A stretch of DNA of 48,974 nucleotides from Phyllobacteriaceae bacterium (GTDB lineage Bacteria; Pseudomonadota; Alphaproteobacteria; Rhizobiales; Rhizobiaceae). Under the pieces are notes generated by a model that made no database searches, was not told the origin of the DNA, and saw nothing but the letters and a program-made list of their open reading frames with translations. A program made the position numbers and the translations under genes. Shown one piece after another: positions 20,438 through 28,404 of this stretch (position 1 is the stretch's first letter; each line of letters starts with the position of its first letter). The stretch spans positions 1 to 48,974 of the forward strand of contig JAMLIH010000014.1 of the NCBI GenBank assembly GCA_023954255.1, in the 5' to 3' direction.

Positions 20438-21508
20438 CACGCCGCCCTTCCCAGGGATTTCGACGGGGATCTGGCCGGCGGTTTGCTCGCGCCGTCACCC
20501 TGTTCGAGTTCGAGCGCAGCAAGCTGCTTCTCCACAAAGACGGCACTGCGGCTGGTCATGATTTCGCGCTTGAGCCCCGCCGCGACCTCGAACGGCAGGC
20601 GCTCCATCCACCAGCCCACATGCTTGCGGGCGCAACGCAGGCCCAGGGGCTCGCCGTAAAATTCGATCATGTCGCGATAATGCTCGGCATCAATAGCGGC
20701 CTTCCGTGGCCGGATTGTCAGCGCCGAGCTGCCGGGCGATGTCCCCCGGCAGGCCGGGTTGTCCGTAGCAGGCGCGGCCCAGCATGACGCCGTCCGCGCC
20801 CGATGCGGCCATGGCAGCCGTTGCGGTCTGCGCGCAGCCGATGTCGCCATTGACGATCAGTGGCACGTCGACCGCCTCGCGCACGGCCCGCACTGCATGC
20901 CAGTCCGCCCTGCCCTTGTAGAACTGGCAGCGGGTGCGGCCATGAACCGTGATCATCTGAACGCCGGCGTCCACGGCCCGTCGCGCCAGTTCCGGTGCGT
21001 TGATGGAATGGTTGTCCCAGCCCAGCCGCATTTTCAGCGTGACCGGCAGTCTGACCGCGTTGACGACTGCTTCGACAAGTTCCATCGCATGATCGAGATC
21101 ACGCATCAGCGCCGATCCAGACAGGCCGTTGGTGACCTTGCGCGCCGGACAGCCCATGTTGATGTCGATCATGTCGGCGCCATTTGCCTCGGCCAGCCTG
21201 GCGGCATGATCCATCCATCCTGCCTGACGCCCGGCCAGTTGCACCACATGGACCGGCAGACCGGCGCTTTCCGCCTTCATCTGCATTTCCATGTGCCCGG
21301 TAACAAGCGCCTCGCTTGCCACCATCTCGGAAAACACCATTCCGGCGCCGCAACGCCACGCTGCCCGGCGGAATGGCACATCGCTGACCCCCGACATCGG
21401 CGCCAGCAGAATGTTGTTGCGCCATTGAGCGCCGCCAACCCTCAGCGGGCGGGCAATTCCGGCAATGTTTTCTGCGTCAGACGGCTGGCTTTTACACACT
21501 ACAGCCAT
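20437..21508 (-). pseudogene. dusB: tRNA-dihydrouridine synthase DusB, interrupted by a frameshift
   Basis: FMN-dependent tRNA-dihydrouridine synthase (nifR3 family). The N-terminal part (21508 to about 20710) has APMSGVSD, DINMGCPARKV, the catalytic Cys in the GCP motif, and VHGRTRCQFYKG. It then runs into a premature TGA at 20692-20690. The missing C-terminus (AIDAEHYRDMIEFYGEP, GLRCARKHVGWW) continues in another frame and ends at 20437, exactly at the ntrB start. The shift falls near 20695-20715 and would be repaired by removing one base or adding two, giving about 356 aa. This may be a real mutation or a sequencing error. The start ATG 21508 follows AGGG. Confidence 0.85.
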
Positions 21509-21671
21509 TAATCCCTGCTTGCTCCCGGTCCTGCTGTTCGGTCGGCCCCTGCCCAATAATTAGCCTGACACTGGATTTGCCTCTTTTCTAGACATTTGTG
21601 GGGCGAAGCACAATGGTTGAAATGCCGCAAAAGCAAGCTTAGTCAAAGATAGTTACTTCGAAGGAGAAAGC

Positions 21672-22949
21672 GTGTCGGGCGGCAATCTCAAACCGGGATC
21701 AGGCATCAATGCCGCCATCATTGTTGCGGCGGGCCGCGGCAGCCGCATGGGCGACAGCGGTTCGCCCCCCAAGCAATATGCCCGGCTGGGCGCGCAATCG
21801 GTGCTGGCGCTGAGTTGTCAGGCCTTTGCGGACCATGACGGCATCGCCTTCGTGCTGCCGGTCATTCACCCCGATGACCTTGCCCTGTTCGAGGCCGCTG
21901 TCCCGCCCCATGCCAAACTGCTGTCGCCGGTCTTCGGCGGCGCGACGCGCCAGCAAAGCGTTCATACCGGGCTCAAAGCCCTGGCCGCGCTGGAGCCCCT
22001 GCCCGATACTGTACTGGTTCACGATGCGGCCCGGCCGTTCGTCAGCGGCGAAACCATCTCGGCAGTGCTTGCCGCCGTTGCGCCCGGCACCGGCGCCTTG
22101 CCGGGTCTTGTCGTGCCCGATACCGTCAAGCGGGTGGATGCCGCCGCTGCGATCGTCGAAACCGTTTCCCGCGACGGGCTCTATCTGGCGCAAACGCCCC
22201 AGGGCTTCCGTTTCGGGGAGTTGCTTGCAGCCCACGAGCAGGCAATCGATAGCGGCCGTACGGATTTCACCGACGATGCTGCCGTTTCCGAATGGGCCGG
22301 AAATCGTACCGTCATCGTGGCGGGCAATGTGGAAAACTTCAAGATCACGACAAAGAGCGACCTTGTTAAAGCAAATGATATCATGGAATTAAGAGACAAA
22401 AGTAAAGTGACAGTTCCGCATGTCGGCCACGGTTATGATGTGCATCGCCTGGTTCCCGGCGGCCCCGCAATCCTGTGCGGTGTCGAGATACCATCCGACA
22501 GGCACCTGGACGGGCATTCAGATGCCGATGCCGGGCTACATGCCCTGACGGATGCCCTGCTCGGCGCCATCTGCGATGGCGATATCGGCAGCCATTTTCC
22601 CCCGTCCGATCCTCAATGGAAGGGTGCCTCCTCAGACCGGTTTCTTGCCCATGCCTGCCGGCTGGCGCGCGAAAAAGGCGGTGACATTGTCCATCTCGAT
22701 GTTACGCTGATCTGCGAGGCGCCGAAGATCGGCCCGCATCGCGATGCCATGCGCCGGCGTATCGCAGAAATCTGCGGTATGGCCATGAGCCACGTCTCCG
22801 TCAAGGCGACCACGCACGAGCGCATCGGCACCCTTGGCAGGGGTGAAGGCATTGCAGCGATGGCAACGGCAACGGTGATGATGCCGGCAGCCACCACTGA
22901 AGCCGCAGCGGATCTCGAGCAAGCGGCCGGGGAGAGCCAACGGGAGTGA
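21672..22949 (+). CDS. ispDF: Bifunctional IspD/IspF (MEP pathway)
   Basis: Fusion enzyme for isoprenoid synthesis (425 aa). The N-terminal IspD domain (about residues 12-230) makes CDP-methylerythritol and shows AAGRGSRM and HDAARPF. The C-terminal IspF domain (about 255-410) makes the cyclodiphosphate and shows GHGYDVHRL with the zinc ligands, and HSDADAGLHALTDALLGA. The start is GTG at 21672, preceded by AAGGAG. The fused form is usual in alphaproteobacteria. It is transcribed divergently from dusB and is followed four bases later by pncC. Confidence 0.96.
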   Translation: MSGGNLKPGSGINAAIIVAAGRGSRMGDSGSPPKQYARLGAQSVLALSCQAFADHDGIAFVLPVIHPDDLALFEAAVPPHAKLLSPVFGGATRQQSVHTGLKALAALEPLPDTVLVHDAARPFVSGETISAVLAAVAPGTGALPGLVVPDTVKRVDAAAAIVETVSRDGLYLAQTPQGFRFGELLAAHEQAIDSGRTDFTDDAAVSEWAGNRTVIVAGNVENFKITTKSDLVKANDIMELRDKSKVTVPHVGHGYDVHRLVPGGPAILCGVEIPSDRHLDGHSDADAGLHALTDALLGAICDGDIGSHFPPSDPQWKGASSDRFLAHACRLAREKGGDIVHLDVTLICEAPKIGPHRDAMRRRIAEICGMAMSHVSVKATTHERIGTLGRGEGIAAMATATVMMPAATTEAAADLEQAAGESQRE

Positions 22950-22953
22950 GGCG

Positions 22954-23487
22954 ATGATCGTGACGTCGGAACTGGGTGAAACAGCCCGTTATGTGCTTGC
23001 CGCCTTTCGTGAGGCGGGCCACACCATCGTCACGGCGGAATCCTGCACCGGCGGACTGATCGCAGCGCTTTTGACCGATATCGCCGGTTCTTCCGATGTC
23101 TTCGAGCGCGGCTTTGTCACCTATTCCAACGAGGCCAAGATGGAATGTCTTGGCGTGCGCGAGGAAATCCTTGCCCAGCACGGTGCGGTTTCCGCCGAAA
23201 CCGCCATGGCAATGGCCGAGGGTGCGCTGGCCCACTCCCGCGCCAGCGTTGCCGTATCGGTTACCGGCATCGCCGGACCTGGCGGCGGCAGTGCCGAAAA
23301 GCCGGTGGGCCTCGTCTTTGTCGCCATTGCCAGCCCGATGGGCCTGTTCGTCGAGGAACTGCGGCTCGGTGCTGTCGGCCGGGAGCTGGTTCGCGCTCAA
23401 ACCGCCCAGGCAGCGCTTGAAATGCTGGTCGCCTTCGGCCTTGACGAGGAGGAAGATGCGGCGCCGGAAGAACCGGAACCCAGCTAG
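22954..23487 (+). CDS. pncC: CinA C-terminal-type nicotinamide-nucleotide amidohydrolase
   Basis: Stand-alone CinA C-terminal domain protein (177 aa), expected to deamidate nicotinamide mononucleotide in pyridine nucleotide salvage. Diagnostic segments are TAESCTGGLIAALLTDIAGSS and SVTGIAGPGGGS, followed by EKPVGLVFVA. The long competence-type N-terminal MoaB-like domain is absent, as in the short PncC form. The C-terminus is acidic (DEEEDAAPEEPE). It follows ispDF by four bases with a GGGAG ribosome-binding site, so the two are probably co-transcribed. Confidence 0.92.
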   Translation: MIVTSELGETARYVLAAFREAGHTIVTAESCTGGLIAALLTDIAGSSDVFERGFVTYSNEAKMECLGVREEILAQHGAVSAETAMAMAEGALAHSRASVAVSVTGIAGPGGGSAEKPVGLVFVAIASPMGLFVEELRLGAVGRELVRAQTAQAALEMLVAFGLDEEEDAAPEEPEPS

Positions 23488-23656
23488 GAAACGCCCCGGC
23501 GAGCCCGGTCTTTCGCCAGCAGCGGCTATCTCAAGCCCCTGTTATTTCAAGTAAATCTCCCACAGCGTAGTCTGCCCTGAGGCAAACACGCAGCTGTGAT
23601 CAAGATTCCTGTTTACCGGGCAGAAAAAGCGCGTATGATGAAAAAAATAATTGAAG

Positions 23657-23672
23657 TGTGACGAAATGCACA
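23657..23672 (+). promoter_or_regulatory. CRP/FNR-like palindrome upstream of a candidate small RNA
   Basis: TGTGACGAAATGCACA matches the enterobacterial CRP consensus (TGTGA, six bases, TCACA) at 9 of 10 half-site positions. Its centre (23664.5) lies about 41.5 bases upstream of the start inferred from the TATATA -10 box at 23694-23699, which is the class II activator position. The CRP-type regulators of Rhizobiales often prefer other motifs, so the identity of the regulator is open. Confidence 0.4.
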
Positions 23673-23705
23673 CACTCGCCACAATTACTGCCCTATATAG
23701 GGTTC

Positions 23706-23832
23706 ATCGGCAACGAACCAATGCCGACAGAGAAAAGATAAAAAGCTAATTGGCCTGACCTCCAGTCCCCCATCCCCGCATCAGGCCAAAAGTGCCCCGG
23801 AGTGCTCCCCACACTCCGGGGTCTTTTCTTTT
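23706..23832 (+). ncRNA. Candidate trans-acting small RNA with C-rich hairpin loops
   Basis: A non-coding stretch between pncC and the COQ10-like gene with small-RNA layout. A -10-like TATATA (23694-23699) is followed by an A-rich leader with short stems. Hairpin 1 has 9 perfect base pairs (23750-23758 with 23781-23789) and a 22-base, pyrimidine-dominated loop that starts CCTCC. The terminator hairpin has a CTCCCCA loop. Loops with anti-Shine-Dalgarno character recall alphaproteobacterial families such as alpha-r14 and the Cuckoo RNAs, which are Hfq-linked or translation-repressing. The exact family is not established, and the 5' end is inferred only from the -10 box. Confidence 0.6.
23795..23832 (+). 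terminator. Strong intrinsic terminator, probably bidirectional
   Basis: The 10-base perfect stem CCCCGGAGTG/CACTCCGGGG (23795-23804 with 23812-23821) is followed by TCTTTTCTTTT on the plus strand. Read on the minus strand it is followed by CACTTTTGG, so it can also end the lipA/COQ10-like operon arriving from the right. Confidence 0.9.
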
Positions 23833-23855
23833 CAGCCCTCCAACATGGTTGGATA

Positions 23856-24326
23856 TCACACCGAGGGTGGCGCACTGTCCGTGCCGTAAACGGCATTGGC
23901 GCGCTCCTCGAAGGCACGGGTGAATCTGGCGAAGGCCCGCTCGAACATCGCCCCCATCAGCGCCGCCAGCACTCGGCTCCTGAATTCGTAATCGATGGCG
24001 AAGTGGACGTCGCAGCTTCCGGGGTCGGTTTCGGCAAAGGACCAGCGGTTGTCGAGATAGCGGAAAGGCCCGTCGAGATACTGGGCGTGGATTTCGAGTT
24101 CCGCCGGATTGAGCAGCACCTGGCTGGTAAAGGTCTCCCGGATCGCCTTGTAGCCCACCGTCATGTCGGCGATCAGGATGCTGCGCCCGCCCTTCTCGCG
24201 CCGCGAGCGTATGGTGAGCGCCTCGCAGAGCGGCACGAATTCGGGATAGCGCTCGATATCGGCAACGAGATCGAACATGTCCTGCGCCTTGTGGCGTACC
24301 GGATGGACTTTGGCGAAGGCGGGCAA
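23856..24326 (-). CDS. COQ10/RatA-like SRPBCC protein
   Basis: START-like polyketide cyclase family protein (156 aa) of the COQ10/RatA group. The N-terminal HPVRHKAQDMFDLVADIERYPEFVPLC segment is highly typical, although it is often annotated as a type II toxin RatA. In alphaproteobacteria next to lipA it is best regarded as a COQ10-like ubiquinone-binding or lipid chaperone protein. No antitoxin partner gene of RatB type is seen beside it. It follows lipA by six bases and probably shares its transcript. Confidence 0.9.
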   Translation of the reverse strand: MPAFAKVHPVRHKAQDMFDLVADIERYPEFVPLCEALTIRSRREKGGRSILIADMTVGYKAIRETFTSQVLLNPAELEIHAQYLDGPFRYLDNRWSFAETDPGSCDVHFAIDYEFRSRVLAALMGAMFERAFARFTRAFEERANAVYGTDSAPPSV

Positions 24327-24332
24327 GGCGCG

Positions 24333-25310
24333 TCAGACGGTTTTCTGCAACTGCCGCTCGCGCGCCTGCCGCAGCCGGGCGAAATCTTCGCCGGCATGGT
24401 GCGAGGAACGGGTCAGCGGCGAGGAGGAGACCATCAGGAAACCCTTGGTATAGGCAATCGTCTCATAGGACTTGAATTCCTGCGGCGTGACGAAACGCTT
24501 GACTGGATGATGCTTGCGCGATGGCGCCAGATACTGGCCGATGGTGATGAAATCGACCTGGGCAGTGCGCAGATCGTCCATCAGTTGCAACACCTCGTTG
24601 CGCTCCTCGCCAAGCCCCACCATGATCCCGGACTTGGTGAAGATCGTCGGATCGATTTCCTTTACCCGTTCCAGCAGCCGGATCGAGTGGAAATAGCGTG
24701 CGCCGGGGCGCACGGTCAGATAGTTCGACGGCACGGTTTCCAGATTGTGGTTGAAGACGTCGGGCCTGGCCGCCACCACGGTTTCGAGCGCCCCCTCCTT
24801 GCGCAGGAAATCGGGCGTCAGGATCTCGATCGTGGTCGAGGGCGAGGCTTCGCGGATCGCCGCAATGGTCTCGACGAAATGCTGTGCGCCGCCATCGTCG
24901 AGATCGTCCCGGTCGACACTGGTGATGACCACGTGTTCGAGGCCGAGTTTCGAAACCGCATGCGCCACGTTGCGTGGTTCGGCAGGGTCGAGTGGTCCCG
25001 GCAGGCCGGTGCGCACATTGCAGAAGGCACAGGCGCGCGTGCAGATCTCCCCCATGATCATCATGGTGGCATGCTTCTTCGACCAGCATTCGCCGATATT
25101 CGGGCAGCCGGCCTCCTCGCACACGGTTACAAGGTTGTTTTCCTTGACGATTTTCCGTGTTTCCTCATAGACCGGCGTGCCGCCGGCCTTGACACGAATC
25201 CAGTCCGGCTTGCGCAGAACCTCATTGTCCGGCCGTTTTGCCTTTTCGGGATGGCGCGGGCGGCTGTCGCCGTCGCCTGCACGCGGGGCCGTGTCGATCA
25301 GGGTTACCAT
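24333..25310 (-). CDS. lipA: Lipoyl synthase
   Basis: Radical-SAM enzyme (325 aa) that inserts two sulfurs into octanoyl groups on lipoyl domains, here the E2 and E1-beta lipoyl domains encoded in the same region. The auxiliary cluster cysteines are in [12 protein letters not shown], the radical-SAM CxxxCxxC in CTRACAFC, and the C-terminal RSSHHAG segment supplies the conserved Ser ligand. All required residues are visible. The start codon lies three bases after the stop of a frame that probably represents the tail of the preceding GlsB-like gene. Confidence 0.97.
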   Translation of the reverse strand: MVTLIDTAPRAGDGDSRPRHPEKAKRPDNEVLRKPDWIRVKAGGTPVYEETRKIVKENNLVTVCEEAGCPNIGECWSKKHATMMIMGEICTRACAFCNVRTGLPGPLDPAEPRNVAHAVSKLGLEHVVITSVDRDDLDDGGAQHFVETIAAIREASPSTTIEILTPDFLRKEGALETVVAARPDVFNHNLETVPSNYLTVRPGARYFHSIRLLERVKEIDPTIFTKSGIMVGLGEERNEVLQLMDDLRTAQVDFITIGQYLAPSRKHHPVKRFVTPQEFKSYETIAYTKGFLMVSSSPLTRSSHHAGEDFARLRQARERQLQKTV

Positions 25311-25363
25311 GGCTTATTTCTCGCCGTCCTTGGAATGATAAATGGGGGTGTCGCCGCTCTCGT

Positions 25364-25756
25364 TCAAACCGCCGCCCTGCCCACCCTGGCCGGGATCGTT
25401 GGCCGGACTGCCCATCGGGCCGGTCGGCCAGTCGCCCGGCTGCGGTCGCGCATGCGCGGCCCCCTTCCGCCCTGCGTCTCGCTGCGGCCGAAGAACCACA
25501 GGATGGCGATGGCGCCGAGCGTCGCCACCACCAGATTGCCGAAAAAGCCGTACCACTGAAAGCCGAGCACACCGGCAGCGGTGCCGCCGACAAAGGAGCC
25601 GGCAATGCCGACCAGAATGTTGGTCAGCAGGCCGTGATCGCGGTTCATGGCGCGTTCGGCGATCCAGCCGGCAAGAAAGCCGATCAGCAGCATGCCGAAA
25701 AAGCCGACACCGGCCATGCCCATGATTCCGAATTCAGGTCCGTAGGCGTGCATCAT
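25364..25756 (-). CDS. GlsB/YeaQ/YmgE-like small membrane protein (tail probably frameshifted)
   Basis: Small Gly-rich integral membrane protein of the transglycosylase-associated type. The first ~90 residues hold three hydrophobic segments and the family patterns FLAGWIAER, LLTNILVGIAGSFVGG and FGNLVVATLGAIAIL. After FGRSETQGG the frame as read becomes Arg-rich and unlike a natural tail (130 aa total). An alternative frame gives PQPGDWPTGPMGSPAND and ends with IYHSKDGEK three bases before lipA, so a one-base deletion around 25455-25490 is suspected (about 147 aa if repaired). It overlaps the preceding gene by ATGA. Confidence 0.75.
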   Translation of the reverse strand: MMHAYGPEFGIMGMAGVGFFGMLLIGFLAGWIAERAMNRDHGLLTNILVGIAGSFVGGTAAGVLGFQWYGFFGNLVVATLGAIAILWFFGRSETQGGRGPRMRDRSRATGRPARWAVRPTIPARVGRAAV

Positions 25757-26067
25757 GATCCTGTCCTTCCTCTCGGTCTGCCGGCGTTATCCCGCATCGT
25801 GCCTGCCATCCTTCTGCCCAGCACCAGCCGGGAGAGCAGCGCTGCCGGTACGCCGATAACGAGCCCCAGCACGGCGCTCGATGCCACCGAGGCCACGATA
25901 CCGTCCAGCCCTTCCGCGCTTTCGCCGTTCGGCCCGAAGGGAATGTGGACAGCGGCGGGATTGAGCAGGTTTAGGGTTCCCACCAGAAGCCCCAGCAGCG
26001 TGATGACCAGAAAAATCCAGCCGCCGATCACCAGCGGCAGGGGCCAACTTGCGGTTCTGCTGCCCAC
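25753..26067 (-). CDS. Small two-span membrane protein, unknown function
   Basis: 104 aa with GTG start at 26067. Two clear hydrophobic segments (VIGGWIFLVITLLGLLVG and VASSAVLGLVIGVPAALLS) are separated by a loop with HIPFGPNGESAEGLDG. The C-terminus is basic (RMAGTMRDNAGRPRGR). No family is recognised. The stop overlaps the ATG of the downstream GlsB-like gene, so the two are probably co-translated. It is one of four small membrane proteins in a row between lpdA and lipA. Confidence 0.65.
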   Translation of the reverse strand: MGSRTASWPLPLVIGGWIFLVITLLGLLVGTLNLLNPAAVHIPFGPNGESAEGLDGIVASVASSAVLGLVIGVPAALLSRLVLGRRMAGTMRDNAGRPRGRTGS

Positions 26068-26091
26068 GGTCTGCTCCGGTCCGGTCGGTCG

Positions 26092-26340
26092 TCAGGCAAT
26101 GATCCTGGCAAGGATCACCACGATGATGGCGCCGATGGTCGACGTGATGATCTGGTTCACGATGACGCTTCCGGTCGCGATGTTGATCTTCAGCGCGCTA
26201 AACAGGAAACCGCCGACAAACGAGCCGATCACGCCGATGATGACGTAGTAGATCAGTCCGCCGCCGCCGACCACCAGGCTTGCCAGCAGGCCGGCAATGG
26301 CGCCGACCGCCAGAAAGATCAAAAGTGCTCTTGCATCCAT
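26092..26340 (-). CDS. GlsB/YeaQ/YmgE family stress-response membrane protein
   Basis: 82 aa, almost entirely hydrophobic with three Gly-rich spans. The core IIGVIGSFVGGFLFSAL and the final GAIIVVILARIIA are typical of the transglycosylase-associated/GlsB family, which has been linked to acid and osmotic stress without an established biochemical role. ATG 26340 follows AAAGGAGC. It is a second, shorter member of the same family as the gene at 25364-25756, with an unrelated two-span protein between them. Confidence 0.85.
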   Translation of the reverse strand: MDARALLIFLAVGAIAGLLASLVVGGGGLIYYVIIGVIGSFVGGFLFSALKINIATGSVIVNQIITSTIGAIIVVILARIIA

Positions 26341-26368
26341 GTTGCTGCTCCTTTGCCCTTGTTCAAGT

Positions 26369-26536
26369 TTATCGGGATTGCCGGCGCTTCGCCGCATAAC
26401 TGCCGCCGGCGATACCGCCGATGACGCCGATCGCCATGTGAATATAGGGATTGCCGCCGAGTAACAGATACATTGCGCCGCCGATTGCCAGGCCGAGAAT
26501 GGCCCAGACAACAATCAGTGCGGGATTGTTCGCCAT
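26369..26536 (-). CDS. Small membrane protein, unknown function
   Basis: 55 aa, ATG at 26536 preceded by GGAGTTGG. There are two short hydrophobic segments (ALIVVWAILGLAIGGAMYLLL and IHMAIGVIGGIAGG) and a basic tail AAKRRQSR, which would favour a cytoplasmic C-terminus. The Gly-rich pattern resembles the neighbouring GlsB-like proteins, but I cannot place it in that family. It lies between lpdA and the 82-aa GlsB-like gene, same strand. Confidence 0.65.
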   Translation of the reverse strand: MANNPALIVVWAILGLAIGGAMYLLLGGNPYIHMAIGVIGGIAGGSYAAKRRQSR

Positions 26537-26576
26537 TGATCCAACTCCGGTTTGGCTTTGCCCCTGTGCCGGTTTC

Positions 26577-28022
26577 TCAGGCGTTGAGCACCTTGCCATA
26601 GGCATCCAGCACGCTTTCCTTCATCATTTCAGAAAGTGTCGGATGAGGGAAGATGGTGTGCATCAGCTCTTCCTCGGTGGTTTCCAGCCCCATGGCGACG
26701 ACAAAACCCTGGATAAGCTCGGTTACCTCGGCGCCGACCATGTGCGCGCCGATCAGTTCGCCGGTCTTCTTGTCGAAGATCGTCTTGATCAGACCAACGT
26801 CCTCGCCAAGCGCGATCGCCTTGCCGTTGGCGCCGAAGGAGAAGCGGCCGACACGGACATCCCTGCCCGCTTCCTTCGCCTTCGCCTCGGTCAGGCCGAC
26901 GCTCGCCACCTGCGGGTGGCAATAGGTGCAGCCCGGTATCTTGTTCTTGTCCATGGCGTGAACGCCGGGAACGCCGGCAATTTTCTCCACGCAGATGACG
27001 CCTTCATGCTCTGCCTTGTGGGCCAGCATGGGCGGGCCGGCGACATCACCGATGGCATAGATGCCCTCGACATTCGTCCGGCAGTAATCATCGATGACGA
27101 CACAGCCGCGGTCGGTCTTGATGCCGAGTTCCTCAAGGCCGAGATTTTCGATATTGCCCTGAACGCCAACAGCCGAAATCAGCCGGTCGGCCTCGATCAC
27201 TTCGGTTTTGCCGCCCTTCAGTTCCACCGTTGCCTTGACGGAATTGGCGCCCTTCTCGACTTTGGTCACCTTGGCTTCGGTGTGGATCTTGAGACCGGCC
27301 TTTTCGAGCTGCTTGCGGGCGATGCCGGAGATTTCGGCATCCTCCACCGGCATGATGTTGGGCATCAGTTCGACCACCGTCACGTCCGATCCCATCGCAT
27401 TGTAGAAGGAAGCGAATTCGATGCCGATGGCGCCCGATCCCATCACCAGCAGTTTTTTCGGCAGTTCGGGTGGCACCATGGCCTCGAAATAGGTCCAGAC
27501 CAGCTTGCCGTCCGGCTCGATGCCGGGCAGCGCCCTTGGCCGAGCGCCGGTCGCCAGAATGATGTGCTTGGCCGAATATTGGCCCTCGCCCAGCGTTCCT
27601 TTCGGCGCCGGATGTTGCGGCTCCATCGGTTTCTTGGAGGATTTGGTGACCGAGATCTTTCCCTTGCCGGCAAGCTTCGCCTCGCCCCAGATGACGTCGA
27701 TCTTGTTCTTCTTCATCAGGAAACCGACACCGCCATTGAGCCGTGCCGAAACACCGCGCGAACGCTCCACCACCGCCTTGACGTCGGCGGTAACGGTGCC
27801 TTCGAGCTTCAGCCCGTAATTCTTGATGTGATCGGCATAGTGCTTGATCTCGGCCGAGCGCAAAAGCGCCTTGGTCGGAATGCAGCCCCAGTTGAGGCAG
27901 ATGCCGCCCAGATGTTCGCGCTCGACGATTGCGGTCTTGAAACCGAGCTGGGCCGAGCGGATCGCGGTAACGTATCCGCCCGGTCCCGAACCGATGATGA
28001 TGACGTCGTAACTGTCTGCCAC
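26577..28022 (-). CDS. lpdA: Dihydrolipoyl dehydrogenase (E3)
   Basis: FAD-dependent E3 component of 2-oxoacid dehydrogenase complexes (about 481 aa), reoxidising dihydrolipoamide with NAD+. The FAD motif GSGPGGYV, the redox disulfide motif GGICLNWGCIPTK and the C-terminal catalytic HPTLSE (FPHPTLSEMM) are all intact. An AGGAG sequence sits only one base from ATG 28028 but seven bases from the in-frame GTG at 28022, so GTG is preferred and gives the usual VADSYDVIII start. It belongs to the PDH region but is separated from pdhC by three small genes. Confidence 0.96.
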   Translation of the reverse strand: MADSYDVIIIGSGPGGYVTAIRSAQLGFKTAIVEREHLGGICLNWGCIPTKALLRSAEIKHYADHIKNYGLKLEGTVTADVKAVVERSRGVSARLNGGVGFLMKKNKIDVIWGEAKLAGKGKISVTKSSKKPMEPQHPAPKGTLGEGQYSAKHIILATGARPRALPGIEPDGKLVWTYFEAMVPPELPKKLLVMGSGAIGIEFASFYNAMGSDVTVVELMPNIMPVEDAEISGIARKQLEKAGLKIHTEAKVTKVEKGANSVKATVELKGGKTEVIEADRLISAVGVQGNIENLGLEELGIKTDRGCVVIDDYCRTNVEGIYAIGDVAGPPMLAHKAEHEGVICVEKIAGVPGVHAMDKNKIPGCTYCHPQVASVGLTEAKAKEAGRDVRVGRFSFGANGKAIALGEDVGLIKTIFDKKTGELIGAHMVGAEVTELIQGFVVAMGLETTEEELMHTIFPHPTLSEMMKESVLDAYGKVLNA

Positions 28023-28086
28023 TTGCATGCTCCTTTGCTGCGCCGGTACAGATATCCGGCGAGATCGGGGATGCAGGCGGCTTCAA

Positions 28087-28323
28087 TCAGCTCGAAAGCA
28101 TCCCGAAAAGTTCGTCCTTGAGCCGCATGCGCTGCTTGCGCATGTCTTCCATGTGGAAATCGTCGGTCGGCTCGATGTTGGTCTCGGCACGATGGATTGC
28201 CCGGTTCACCTCGTGGTATTCGTCGAAGAGCTTCGCGAAATGGGCGTTGCCCACCTTCATTTCGTGAATCTTTTCAGCGTGTTCGGGAAATTCCTCTGCC
28301 AGTTCGTGCGGCACGTTCGACAT
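28087..28323 (-). CDS. DUF465 (YdcH-like) small protein
   Basis: 78 aa, predicted as one long, charged alpha-helical hairpin with no membrane segment. The pattern HAEKIHEMKVGNAHFAKLFDEY followed by LKDELF is characteristic of DUF465/YdcH. Function is unknown for the family. It sits 64 bases upstream of lpdA on the same strand and starts at ATG 28323 after GGAAGGAG. Confidence 0.88.
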   Translation of the reverse strand: MSNVPHELAEEFPEHAEKIHEMKVGNAHFAKLFDEYHEVNRAIHRAETNIEPTDDFHMEDMRKQRMRLKDELFGMLSS

Positions 28324-28404
28324 GCAATGTCTCCTTCCTTTGTTGGATGAGACCAGCCTAGTTCTGCCGCCTTGTTCCTCCTTGATTCAGGTCAATCATT
28401 TCAA

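Noticed and set aside
23856-24326. RatA toxin of a toxin-antitoxin pair
   Set aside because: The family name is misleading: the protein is a COQ10-like lipid-binding protein next to lipA, and no RatB-type partner is present.
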